Positions 1-6,535 of a stretch of DNA of 10,000 nt are shown here, piece after piece. The stretch covers positions 2,932,501-2,942,500 of the forward strand of contig CAUJGJ010000397.1 of NCBI GenBank assembly GCA_963170055.1, given 5' to 3'. The stretch's first letter is position 1; the number at the start of each line of letters is the position of its first letter. Under the pieces are notes generated by a model that worked only from the letters and a program-made list of their open reading frames with translations, was not told the DNA's origin and searched no databases. The DNA is from Halisarca cf. caerulea (Eukaryota; Porifera; Demospongiae; Chondrillida; Halisarcidae). A program made the translations under genes and the position numbers.

Positions 1-1
1 G

Positions 2-786
2 CACGCCACCAAGTTTGATGAAGTACTCCTACACGCTGACAATTGCATTGGACAAAATAAAAACAATGCAGTTGTTCAATATCTCTTGTGGAGGACAATG
101 ACAGGATGACAGAAGAAGATAACACTATCTTTCATGCTTGCTGGACACACTAAATTCGCTCCAGATCGTTTCTTTGGTTTAATTAAGCGACTTATAGGCG
201 AACAATAGTCGATACTATTGGATGTCTTTCTCGTGTCGTTGCCAATTCTACAACAACTGGATGCAACAAGGTGCATCTTGTCAGACTACCTACAGGAGAG
301 GTTAATGTACAGTTCCATGACTGGACAATATATTTACAGCTCTTTTTCAAATCAATCCCTGGAATAACTAGTTATCATGTTTTTCATTTTGACAGTACCA
401 ACCCCAACACTATCTTTATGCGTGAATTGTCATCGTCTTTGGAGAAATCTCTAATAGTTGGTTGCAAAGCAGATTGCAGTATCATCCATAGCACTTTACC
501 CGATCGTATTTTGCCACTTGGACTAGATCTCCAGAGGCAATGGTATCTTTATGATAAAATTCGGCAGTATTGCTCCACCAACTTGTCTGCTGACATTACT
601 TGTCCTAAGCCCCTGCTACCGAAACGTGTTCTTCCTGAACACCCGCCAAGCCAACATTTTGAGGATGAACCTTCCTCAAGTAGGTCTATTTCATCTGAAA
701 TTTCCAGGAAGCGTTTATGTTCAATTTGCAAGGCCTCAGGCCATAACAAGAGATCATGCCCTAATAACATTGCTTCAGAGGAATAG
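2..786 (+). pseudogene. 3' part of a DUF7869-type mobile-element protein with C-terminal CCHC zinc knuckle, broken
   Basis: The reading enters at the left edge in frame 2 with HADNCIGQNKN, then YLLWR, ITLSF, and GHTKFAPD followed by FFGLIKR. This motif order is familiar from DUF7869 proteins, which are abundant and repetitive in sponge, cnidarian and other invertebrate genomes. A TGA at 107-109 interrupts it. At about 191-192 one base is missing, and the reading continues in frame 1 as YRRTIVDTIG, then through PTGEVNV and FHDW to the stop at 784-786. The tail is serine- and proline-rich and basic, ending with CSICKASGHNKRSC, a canonical CX2CX4HX4C zinc knuckle at 717-758 that probably binds nucleic acid. 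The N-terminus lies outside the window. The element type and enzymatic role are inferred; the DNC...QNKN motif suggests an RNase H-like fold, but I cannot show this. Two independent lesions argue for a dead copy, although the one-base loss could be an assembly error. Confidence 0.72.
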
Positions 787-1142
787 ATGCATGTATAGAA
801 TATTTCCGATATTTGCCTCACTTTAATGTATCCATACTTATAATGTAATGGTCTATTTTTAACTTGGTGTTCATATACTACATGTCTCATTTATTATAAT
901 CTTAATAATTGTACTGAAATATGGTTTTCATTGCTTTTTGTACATACTTATACACTTTCAATCTAGCTAATTAATTATTCATAAGGTGTTGCGAATATCA
1001 TTAAATACATATCCAATCCCATTTCACGGTTTAGGAATGGAAATTAAATTTGAAACTGGTATTAGCAGATGTGTTTCGCACAATTATTAGCTGCGAAATC
1101 TCAAGATGACAATTTTTGGTCATAAGACTGATTTTTACTTGG

Positions 1143-1143
<1 letters not shown>
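787..1143. other. AT-rich stretch with no recognisable gene
   Basis: This stretch lies between the zinc-knuckle pseudogene and the AC/AT microsatellite. Stops are frequent in all frames, no repeat or splice architecture stands out, and there is no clear AATAAA just after the upstream coding remnant. It may be 3' flank of the upstream element. I see nothing else in it. Confidence 0.6.

Positions 1144-1178
<35 letters not shown>
1144..1178. repeat. Compound (AC)n(AT)n microsatellite
   Basis: About 8-9 AC units are followed directly by about 9 AT units. It lies just upstream of the ATGGCGG motif and separates the AT-rich flank from the less AT-rich exon-like block. Confidence 0.9.
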
Positions 1179-1187
1179 GTCAACAAC

Positions 1188-1194
1188 ATGGCGG
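1188..1194 (+). promoter_or_regulatory. YY1-like ATGGCGG motif at the head of the exon-like block
   Basis: AACATGGCGGAC resembles the metazoan YY1 core (AANATGGCGGC), which often lies just downstream of transcription starts. An ATG reading from here stops after four codons, so it is unlikely to be the main start codon. A similar motif heads the tyrosine-recombinase leader at 7351-7360. The functional role is inferred only. Confidence 0.3.
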
Positions 1195-1584
1195 ACTTTT
1201 AGGCGGTAGTCGAAGTCGTTTGTATTATTCAGTGAATTTTGTGTATTTGCTTCTGTTTTCGTCAACGAAGAATCTTTAAGACCTAAAGATTTGGATTGAG
1301 AGTTAATCACGAAGATTCAACTCGCTCCAAGAATTTCCGTGGGCCTTCAATTTTTAGAGGTAGAGTGAGTGGTTTAAAGTTGTTGTCTTCGTTTAGAAGT
1401 TGTGAAAGGACTTGAAAACTGACAAAAGCTGTTAAGCGGCCTCATCTAACAAGGAAGAGAACTTTGACGAAGAATTTAGGACGGAAACGTTCTTGGAAGG
1501 ATGATTTTACTGAAACATTGTACCTTACACTACCTCGGAGGTCCATGGAAACGAAGAAAAGGCTAAAGAAAGCTTCGGAAACAG
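1188..1584 (+). other. Putative first exon of a spliced transcript (donor at 1585), copy 1 of a duplicated block
   Basis: The block ends in ACAG|GTAAGATGAG, a near-ideal GT donor at 1585. In one frame the last ~58 codons before the donor are open from about 1411. The inferred peptide is very basic, including KRPHLTRKRTLTK, and ends RRSMETKKRLKKASET with the donor in phase 1. The 5' limit is a guess based on the ATGGCGG motif. The block is paralogous to 1820-1917, where the same RKSMET stretch precedes the second donor. No protein family is recognised. It could equally be non-coding leader, since other frames carry stops and no long ATG-initiated frame crosses it. Confidence 0.35.
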
Positions 1585-2095
1585 GTAAGATGAGTGTGGA
1601 AAGCCTTTTGTCTTTTAGTTAACCATTATGGAGTACTGTACCATTATGGAGTACTTGAACGCTCATGTGAAAGTGTTTTAATGACGTTTAGTATGAGCAG
1701 GTCTTTAATACAATAGTTTGTCAATGTGTTTTCGTGGATATGTTTGCATATGTGTGTGTTATCTTGTGTATGTGTGTTTGCTTAAGTCCTCTAACCATAG
1801 ATACTATGGTTCAACACGTCAGAGAATAGGACGCAGATGTTGGATGAGAAGAAAACCTTTGAACCGCAAAAGTATGGAAACAACGGGAAGATCCAAAGAA
1901 GTTTGGGGAACAGGCAGGTAAGATGAGAGATGAAAACTCTGTTTGGAATTAGCAAACCGTTTTCGAACGGTTGAACTTGTATGACAAGTGTTTCGGTGAG
2001 GTTTAGTGAGAGCAGGCCTTCAGTAAAATAGAATTTCTTCAAGTAGTTTTTTGGATATGTTCGCGTTTGTGTATGTTAGCGTAGATGTTGTATAC
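1480..2095 (+). repeat. 333-bp diverged tandem duplication containing exon end, donor and intron start
   Basis: The sequence at 1480-1760 aligns to 1815-2095. The donors CAG|GTAAGATGAG sit at 1585 and 1918, exactly 333 bp apart. Both are preceded by TAGGACG and ATGGAAAC, and both are followed about 100 bp later by TTTAGT, GAGCAGG and then GGATATGTT. The copies differ at many positions and by small indels, so the duplication is old, yet both donors are retained. Confidence 0.7.
1801..1917 (+). other. Putative second exon, paralogous to the first (donor at 1918)
   Basis: It ends GCAG|GTAAGATGAG at 1918. The 5' end is uncertain: CTCTAACCATAG at 1789-1800 and CACGTCAG ending at 1820 are the candidate acceptors. 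Two frames stay open across most of it. One gives a basic peptide with RRCWMRRKPLNRKSMET, matching RRSMET in the first block. The other gives MLDEKKTFEPQKYG. At most one can be coding and perhaps neither is. No family is recognised. Confidence 0.3.
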
Positions 2096-2119
2096 TATGT
2101 ACCCGTATCTATGTTGTTT

Positions 2120-2187
<68 letters not shown>

Positions 2188-2344
2188 ATTGAGTATGTAT
2201 GGTGTTTGTGTGTGTGTGTGTTTGATACAACATATAGTAGCATGCTGTAGTGGAACTAGGTTGTGTAGTGAAGAAGTTCCACTGTGTGTGTGTGTGTGTG
2301 CTTTTGTGGTTTCATTGATTATTGTTCTTTCTTTTCATGTTCAG

Positions 2345-2387
2345 AATATAGACTAAAGCATTGTTTCTGAAGGCCTCTGGTGAAATT
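2345..2387 (+). other. 43-nt exon-like cassette, copy 1
   Basis: It is flanked by acceptor TTCTTTCTTTTCATGTTCAG and donor GTAAGTGT, both strong consensus matches. All three frames contain stops, so it cannot be a simple internal coding exon. It could be an untranslated exon, a premature-stop cassette exon, or a fortuitous splice-site pair. Confidence 0.4.
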
Positions 2388-2410
2388 GTAAGTGTTTATT
2401 TGGATGTTTG

Positions 2411-2466
<56 letters not shown>

Positions 2467-2613
2467 CTATTTGTAATCACTTGATACACCACATTGGTTA
2501 TAGTACCATGCTGAAGTGGAACCAGGTGTGTAGAGAAGAGGTTCAGCTGTGTGTGTGTATGTATGTGTCTTTTTGTGGTTTCATTGTTTATTGTTCTTTC
2601 TTTTCATGTTCAG

Positions 2614-2656
2614 AATATAGACTGAAGTACTGATTCTGAAGACCTTTGGTGAAATT
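2614..2656 (+). other. 43-nt exon-like cassette, copy 2
   Basis: It has the same acceptor and GTAAGTGT donor as copy 1 and the same 43-nt length, with a few substitutions concentrated in the middle. All three frames have stops. Confidence 0.4.
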
Positions 2657-2687
2657 GTAAGTGTATATTTGGATGTGTGTGTGTGTG

Positions 2688-2722
<35 letters not shown>

Positions 2723-2731
<9 letters not shown>

Positions 2732-2740
2732 TATGTGTAC

Positions 2741-2801
<61 letters not shown>

Positions 2802-2908
2802 TTTGTTTGTGTGAGGTAGAGCATGTATGGCATGTGTGTGTGTGTATTTGTGTTAGGTAGAGTATGTATGGTGAGTGTGTGTGTGTGTGTGTATGTGTGT
2901 ATGTGTAC

Positions 2909-2965
<57 letters not shown>

Positions 2966-3034
2966 TTTGTTTGTGTGAGGTAGAGCATGTATGGCATGTG
3001 TGTGTGTGTATTTGTGTTAGGTAGAGTATGTATG

Positions 3035-3040
<6 letters not shown>
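2723..3040 (+). repeat. Recent ~164-bp tandem duplication within the TG tract
   Basis: GTATGTGTGTATGTGTACGT, a TG run, TACGTTTGTTTGTGTGAGG, GAGCATGTATGGCATG and GTTAGGTAGAGTATGTATGG occur in the same order at 2723-2875 and 2891-3039. The offset is 164 bp on the non-TG landmarks (2814 and 2978; 2855 and 3019), and only the TG run length differs. The unique parts are essentially identical, so the duplication is recent or its copies are being homogenised. Confidence 0.88.
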
Positions 3041-3082
<42 letters not shown>

Positions 3083-3146
3083 GTAGTGGTATATATATTT
3101 ATGTGAATTGTGTGTGCGTGTATATATTGCATGGCTGGGTGGGTGT

Positions 3147-3203
<57 letters not shown>

Positions 3204-3345
3204 TGAGTGAGTGTGTGTGAATGACCTGTTTACAATCACTTGATACACCATATTGGTTATAGCAGCATGGTGTGGTAGAACCAGTGGTGTAGTGGAGGTT
3301 TGACTGTGTGTGTATGTATGTGCCCTTAAGTGGTTTCATTGTTTA

Positions 3346-3352
3346 TTGTTTT
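3346..3352 (+). repeat. Putative 7-bp target-site duplication, left (TTGTTTT)
   Basis: TTGTTTT recurs at 3682-3688, immediately right of the inserted element. The uninterrupted paralogous site in unit 2 (2590-2600) reads TTGTTCTTT, consistent with a single ancestral copy. The motif is T-rich, so chance is not excluded. Confidence 0.5.
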
Positions 3353-3353
3353 C

Positions 3354-3416
3354 AGGGGCTGCCTGCGGCAGCCCCTATATTGTTTTCATTTGGACTCCCG
3401 GTGTGTAACGCTCGTC

Positions 3417-3451
<35 letters not shown>

Positions 3452-3681
3452 GGATTTGAAGAAAAGTCTTATAATAGAGAAGTATGAATTTATACAGGAA
3501 TGAGTTATAGGAATTGTTTTGAAAACAATTGCCAAATATGGCAATTGTTTTCAAAACAATCATCCAGTTACAATAAACAGTATGTTCAATGACTGTTCAG
3601 CTGTGCACTTACACTCCAATGCTTTGCAAGTGATTCGAGTGCGTGGGGCGGCAGCCCCCACGAGTTTTTAACTCGAATTAC
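3354..3681. mobile_element. Palindrome-rich non-autonomous element, copy 1 (~328 bp)
   Basis: It is absent from the equivalent position in tandem units 1 and 2, so its borders are readable. It opens with the hairpin GGGGCTGCC-TGC-GGCAGCCCC (3355-3375), then carries an (AT)n run at 3419-3446. A perfect 22-bp-arm inverted repeat with a 4-nt loop follows at 3513-3560, and each of its arms is itself palindromic (ATTGTTTT and AAAACAAT). It closes with a nested hairpin, ATTCGAGT/ACTCGAAT around CGTGGGG/CCCCACG (3633-3678). It has no coding capacity. The first ~200 bp recur at 9802-10000. GGGGCTGCC sits near both ends in opposite orientation. A foldback/MITE-like element fits, and so does a Helitron-like element read on the minus strand (hairpin then CTGA or CTAA). 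The class is unresolved. Confidence 0.72.
3513..3560. repeat. Perfect 22-bp inverted repeat with nested palindromes
   Basis: The left arm is 3513-3534, the loop AATA is 3535-3538 and the right arm is 3539-3560, all perfectly complementary. Inside each arm ATTGTTTT and AAAACAAT also pair with one another across a single base, so the DNA can form either one long hairpin or two short ones. The start of the same palindrome is visible at 9978-10000 in the second copy. Confidence 0.92.
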
Positions 3682-3688
3682 TTGTTTT
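3682..3688 (+). repeat. Putative 7-bp target-site duplication, right (TTGTTTT)
   Basis: It matches 3346-3352. It also rebuilds the polypyrimidine tract of the third cassette's acceptor, so the insertion left the splice site intact. Confidence 0.5.
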
Positions 3689-3703
3689 TCTTTTCATGTT
3701 CAG

Positions 3704-3746
3704 AATATAGGCTGAAGTACTGATTCTGAAGACCTTTGGTGAAATT
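3704..3746 (+). other. 43-nt exon-like cassette, copy 3
   Basis: It differs from copy 2 at one position (A to G at the tenth base) and keeps TTTTCATGTTCAG upstream and GTAAGTGT downstream. The inserted element ends 22 bp upstream of it. Stops occur in all three frames. Confidence 0.4.
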
Positions 3747-3762
3747 GTAAGTGTATAATTGG

Positions 3763-3811
<49 letters not shown>

Positions 3812-3851
3812 GTTGTGTGTGTGTGTGTGTACATGCATGCGTATGTGTGTA

Positions 3852-3882
<31 letters not shown>

Positions 3883-4201
3883 TGTGTGTGTGTAAAAATA
3901 GCTATCCCATAATGTCTTCCATAGTACAAAAAAATTAGAAATCTCAATTTGCCCCCTATCCCCTGATTTGTGTATGCAGCCCTGATGTGTACCTCTATTA
4001 ATGTATGTGTCTTCAGTGGTTGTGGGGGGTGCATGGTGTGTGTGTGTGTGTGTATGTGTGTGTGTGTGTGTGTGTGTATGTGTGTGTTTGATTACACACA
4101 TTTAGCGTGTGTGAGGATGTCCATGTATAGTGAATATTCATGTTTGTATGTACTTCATGTGTGTTTATCACATACATGCTAATTTATATTGAACTTTGCA
4201 G

Positions 4202-4470
4202 GAATTCGATACACAGAAAGTACAGTGTATTGTATGCTTATGTGAAGAATCTAACCCAATTCTGAAAAACTACTGTGTACATGTTTTCTATAATTGTAAT
4301 TTTTATTTTATTGTAATGGTTTATTTATAATTAGTATGTAAATAATGTCATGAATATAATAATATATACAATTATACTGTAGAATTATAATGTATATAAA
4401 TTAATATATAATAGGAATAAATAAGAGAGAGTTTAGAATAATAATAATATTAATAAAGGAATAAATGATG
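4202..4470 (+). other. Putative terminal exon with AATAAA polyadenylation signals
   Basis: TGCTAAT at 4178-4184 is branch-point-like and TTTGCAG ends at 4201. From GAA at 4202 one frame is open for 42 codons to TAA, with a cysteine-rich start (CIVCLCEES) and a hydrophobic tail; it has no recognisable homology and may be chance. AATAAA occurs at 4416-4421, 4452-4457 and 4460-4465, followed by T/GT-rich sequence, which suits a plus-strand transcript end. The sequence between is very AT-rich. Confidence 0.3.
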
Positions 4471-4580
4471 AAGTTTTATTTGGAAAATGTTATTGCTGCC
4501 ATGTGGGCTGGTTGTTGGTTGCCTACATGGTTAGAAAAGGAACATAAAATATATTAAATATACATGCTGAAAGAGTACGT

Positions 4581-4583
<3 letters not shown>

Positions 4584-4646
<63 letters not shown>

Positions 4647-4647
4647 T

Positions 4648-4678
<31 letters not shown>

Positions 4679-4735
4679 AACACACATACACAAACACATA
4701 CATGTACACATACACACACACGCACACACACATTG
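4584..4735. repeat. (CA)n microsatellite with TACA/AAAC interruptions
   Basis: About 29 uninterrupted CA units come first, followed by imperfect CACATACA and CACAAACA variants. Its polarity is opposite to the large TG tract at 2115-4090. Protein-like readings across it are repeat artefacts. Confidence 0.93.
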
Positions 4736-4841
4736 TCAACCACACACAGCACATGCATATAGTACAATATATGCACATGTGTACATATTAACTCACCATC
4801 ATTTCCCTAACAGATTCTATGTTTTCTTCCTTTGCGTAACC

Positions 4842-4867
4842 GTTATTGTGGACGGGCCACTATAGTG
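4842..4867 (+). repeat. Left terminal inverted repeat
   Basis: It pairs with 5592-5617 at 25 of 26 positions. The inner part, GGCCACTATAGTG, is itself near-palindromic. Confidence 0.85.
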
Positions 4868-5591
4868 CCTCCTTCTTTTTCTATTATTTTTGGAATGAAG
4901 TGGATTACGTTGGTCACAACTAACGCTTCTAAAGCTAGCCAAGCCTTCTTGAAGCACAACTGAATACACAACTAAGAGAAATTTGCACACACAGACTTGT
5001 AAAAGGCTGAAACGTAAGCGTATATAAGTTCCGCTGACGGGTGAAAAAAGACAAGGTTCGAAAAAGCTGACCTTCTATTCATAAACTTTCCAAATATAGC
5101 GCTGTCCACAGTAGGCTAAAGAACAGACCAAGCTTGTGCATTTTGTTCAGTAGCAGCTGAAGAAATAGCACTGAAGATAGTAGAAAGCAAGCAAAGAATT
5201 TTCAGTGCGAAATCCGACGAACGATAACATTTCCTCTTGAATTTCGACATCTTTTCGAAGGATCACTCTATTGAGGGCACGAAACAAGTACAGTTGGAGC
5301 CAGTACAATATGAAAGTGCTTGTAACTGTTCGTTTTAGCCAAGAACTATATTTGAAGAGAACCAAATCATTGAAAAACTTTGCATATTTCCGCATATCAT
5401 CGCATAATCTCTGCATAACACCGAATTTTAGTTCTTTTTTGTACAATTTACTATCAGTTCTAACTTCGTTGTAATGTGTACCACAGCCCTCAAATTTCTA
5501 GCATGTGTCCTTATCTCCACACGTAGCCTGCATATAAAATTTGAACAAATTTCGCTAAGATTCGCGTATCTCCCACAGCCACACGTTGAGC

Positions 5592-5617
5592 CACTATAGT
5601 GGCCCGTCCACAACAAC
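5592..5617 (-). repeat. Right terminal inverted repeat
   Basis: It is the reverse complement of 4842-4867 with one mismatch near the outer end. Confidence 0.85.
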
Positions 5618-5654
5618 ACGTTTTTCGCGAGCGTGCATGTCTCACAATAAAGGG

Positions 5655-5679
5655 TTAAACATATAAAAACACGAAAAAC
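5655..5679 (+). repeat. 25-nt dispersed direct repeat, copy 1
   Basis: It starts TTAAACATATAAAAAC and is identical over 25 nt to 6715-6739. It lies 38 bp outside the right TIR and both copies have the same orientation. The role is unknown; it could be a shared relic of another element. Confidence 0.8.
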
Positions 5680-5775
5680 GGCGGTTGTATCCCCTCTGTT
5701 TGAACAAGAAAATGAGACACATGACTGTGAGGTCATAGCAGACACAAATCTGAAGTGAACTGTAGTTGTATCAGC

Positions 5776-5782
5776 TATAAAG
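5776..5782 (+). promoter_or_regulatory. TATA-box-like TATAAAG upstream of an exon-like block
   Basis: CTATAAAGGCAGC is a good TATA match about 115 bp upstream of the acceptor at 5890. No other core element is evident, and chance is likely in AT-rich DNA. Confidence 0.2.
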
Positions 5783-5890
5783 GCAGCGTAGTTGCACTAA
5801 AGCCAAGCATAGGAAAATATCAGAAATGTGGCACTTTACAGAAAAGCAAGTCATGCTCATCCTGAAGGTCTGCCCACGTCTTTCTTACAG

Positions 5891-6056
5891 CCAAAGAATT
5901 TGGAAAGAAAGCTTTCAACTTGTAGAGTCACCACATCTGTGCCATTACCATGAAAGATGAGGAAGATTATGATGATGAAATCACAGAGGAAGACATCTTC
6001 TGTGCACGTCCCTTCAACATCAAGTGGATTGAATACAATGTTGTGTCCATTACTAG
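5891..6056 (+). other. Exon-like block encoding an acidic N-terminal peptide
   Basis: The acceptor GTCTTTCTTACAG ends at 5890 and the donor ACTAG|GTAAAAG lies at 6057. Within the block an ATG at 5950 opens MKDEEDYDDEITEEDIFCA and continues past WIEYN in frame to the donor. If unspliced it stops at 6058-6060 (36 residues). Immediately upstream in this frame is a TAG, so the ATG would be a true start in a leader-containing exon. The acidic composition resembles the N-termini of several element-encoded proteins, but I do not recognise it and no continuation exon is visible downstream. Confidence 0.25.
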
Positions 6057-6239
6057 GTAAAAGCTATCAAGTATAAGTTCACAAGTTGTAACCAAACACT
6101 TTATTCTAATATTATACCAATGCTTATATATATATTTTTGCAACACAAAGTGAATTATTAATAAGTTAACACAGGAGGCCAAGATAGCAATATAAGGATA
6201 GTTAATGAGGTTTATGCAAGAGTATTATATTCACTCTGA
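6057..6239. other. No feature seen
   Basis: AT-rich sequence with a short (TA)n stretch near 6126. No coding frame, no repeat match elsewhere in the window, and no splice partner for the upstream exon-like block that I could defend. Confidence 0.5.
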
Positions 6240-6535
6240 TTACTCCGGTTGAAGGAGATCCAGAGGGTGGTCAGTCAAGTTGATTTCTCTTAGGAGCGTG
6301 GTGGGCAGACCTTGGGGCCCTGATGCGAGCAACTGCGGAATTCACAAAGCTGTGTGATATATCCTGCATCTGATCCAGTTGATAACAGAATTATAGGATT
6401 GTCCTTGCTTCTCAGAGGTTTGCAAGTCTCTTGTAGGCTATGGTGGCTGATGGACCCCATCCTCCACTAGATGAGAACACAAGGGGAGTAAATATACTGT
6501 GCTCAACCTCTATCGCATGTGGAACATGTCCACGG
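6240..6535 (-). pseudogene. C-terminal remnant of a reverse-transcriptase element protein
   Basis: Reading the minus strand from about 6535 gives EVEHSIFTPLVFSSSGGWG followed by TIAYKRLANL, and then TGA at 6412-6414. The neighbouring frame continues with SEKQGQSYNSVINWIRCRI, and a third piece has NSAVARIRAPRS. This order (EVEH-x-FTPLVFS-GG-YKRLA, then Y-S-x-NWIRCR-S, then R-S) is familiar as the extreme C-terminus of reverse-transcriptase proteins repeated in coral, amphioxus and other invertebrate genomes. No RT palm motif lies within the window. At least two frameshifts and a stop make it inactive. The family is recognised from general knowledge and I have not tested it. Confidence 0.55.

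Larger units (their letters stand above)
2223..3900 (+). repeat. Three tandem macro-units each carrying an exon-like cassette
   Basis: Units begin at 2223, 2483 and 3242 with GATACA(A/C)CA. Each then has a conserved ~60-bp block (TATAG, CATG, GTGGAAC, GTGTAG), a TG run, TGTGGTTTCATTG, a pyrimidine tract ending TTTTCATGTTCAG, a 43-nt cassette, GTAAGTGT, TTGGATG and a TG run. Unit 1 is ~260 bp and unit 2 ~760 bp through TG expansion. Unit 3 carries an inserted ~328-bp element. Units 2 and 3 are closer to each other than to unit 1. Confidence 0.85.
2115..4090 (+). repeat. TG-rich compound microsatellite/minisatellite tract
   Basis: A series of (TG)n runs, the longest about (GT)31 at 2121-2183, is interspersed with TGTA, TGTT and TACG variants. 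Further long runs lie at 2409-2463, 2675-2802, 2918-2961, 3037-3080, 3149-3200, 3763-3810, 3843-3892 and 4037-4087. All are TG on the plus strand. Reading frames across this tract are poly-Val/Cys or poly-His/Thr artefacts and should not be called genes. Alternating purine-pyrimidine DNA of this length is classic Z-DNA-prone sequence. Confidence 0.95.
4842..5617. mobile_element. Non-autonomous DNA transposon-like element bounded by 26-bp TIRs (~776 bp)
   Basis: The sequence at 4842-4867 is the reverse complement of 5592-5617 with a single mismatch, and the inner 22 bp (4846-4867 and 5592-5613) match perfectly. The TIR starts GTT(A/G)TTGTGGACGGG and ends in the palindrome-like CACTATAGTG. Sequence outside and inside the repeats does not match, so these look like true termini. 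I see no convincing target-site duplication. The interior has no recognisable coding region: minus-strand frames of 99 codons (5147-5446) and 105 codons (5428-5745, overrunning the right TIR) have no family features. A TATATAAG lies at 5021-5028. The superfamily is unknown. Confidence 0.6.

Noticed and set aside
2581..3339. 252-codon minus-strand reading frame rich in His-Thr
   Set aside because: It is the translation of (CA)n on the reverse strand. Long stop-free frames are expected in any alternating CA/TG tract, and the non-repeat parts show no protein family.
3678..4101. 118- and 133-codon minus-strand frames across the TG tract
   Set aside because: Same dinucleotide artefact. Their non-repeat tails read antisense through the 43-nt cassette and its intron.
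4523..4791. Cys-Val-rich and His-Thr-rich frames over the CA array
   Set aside because: Low-complexity repeat translation on both strands, with no unique domain.
5021..5028. TATATAAG as promoter of a gene inside the TIR element
   Set aside because: No plausible coding frame follows, and TATA-like words are common in this AT-rich window.
5147..5745. Two minus-strand frames of 99 and 105 codons inside and across the TIR element
   Set aside because: No recognisable motifs. One runs through the right TIR into unrelated flank, which a real element gene would not do. AT-rich chance frames are likely.
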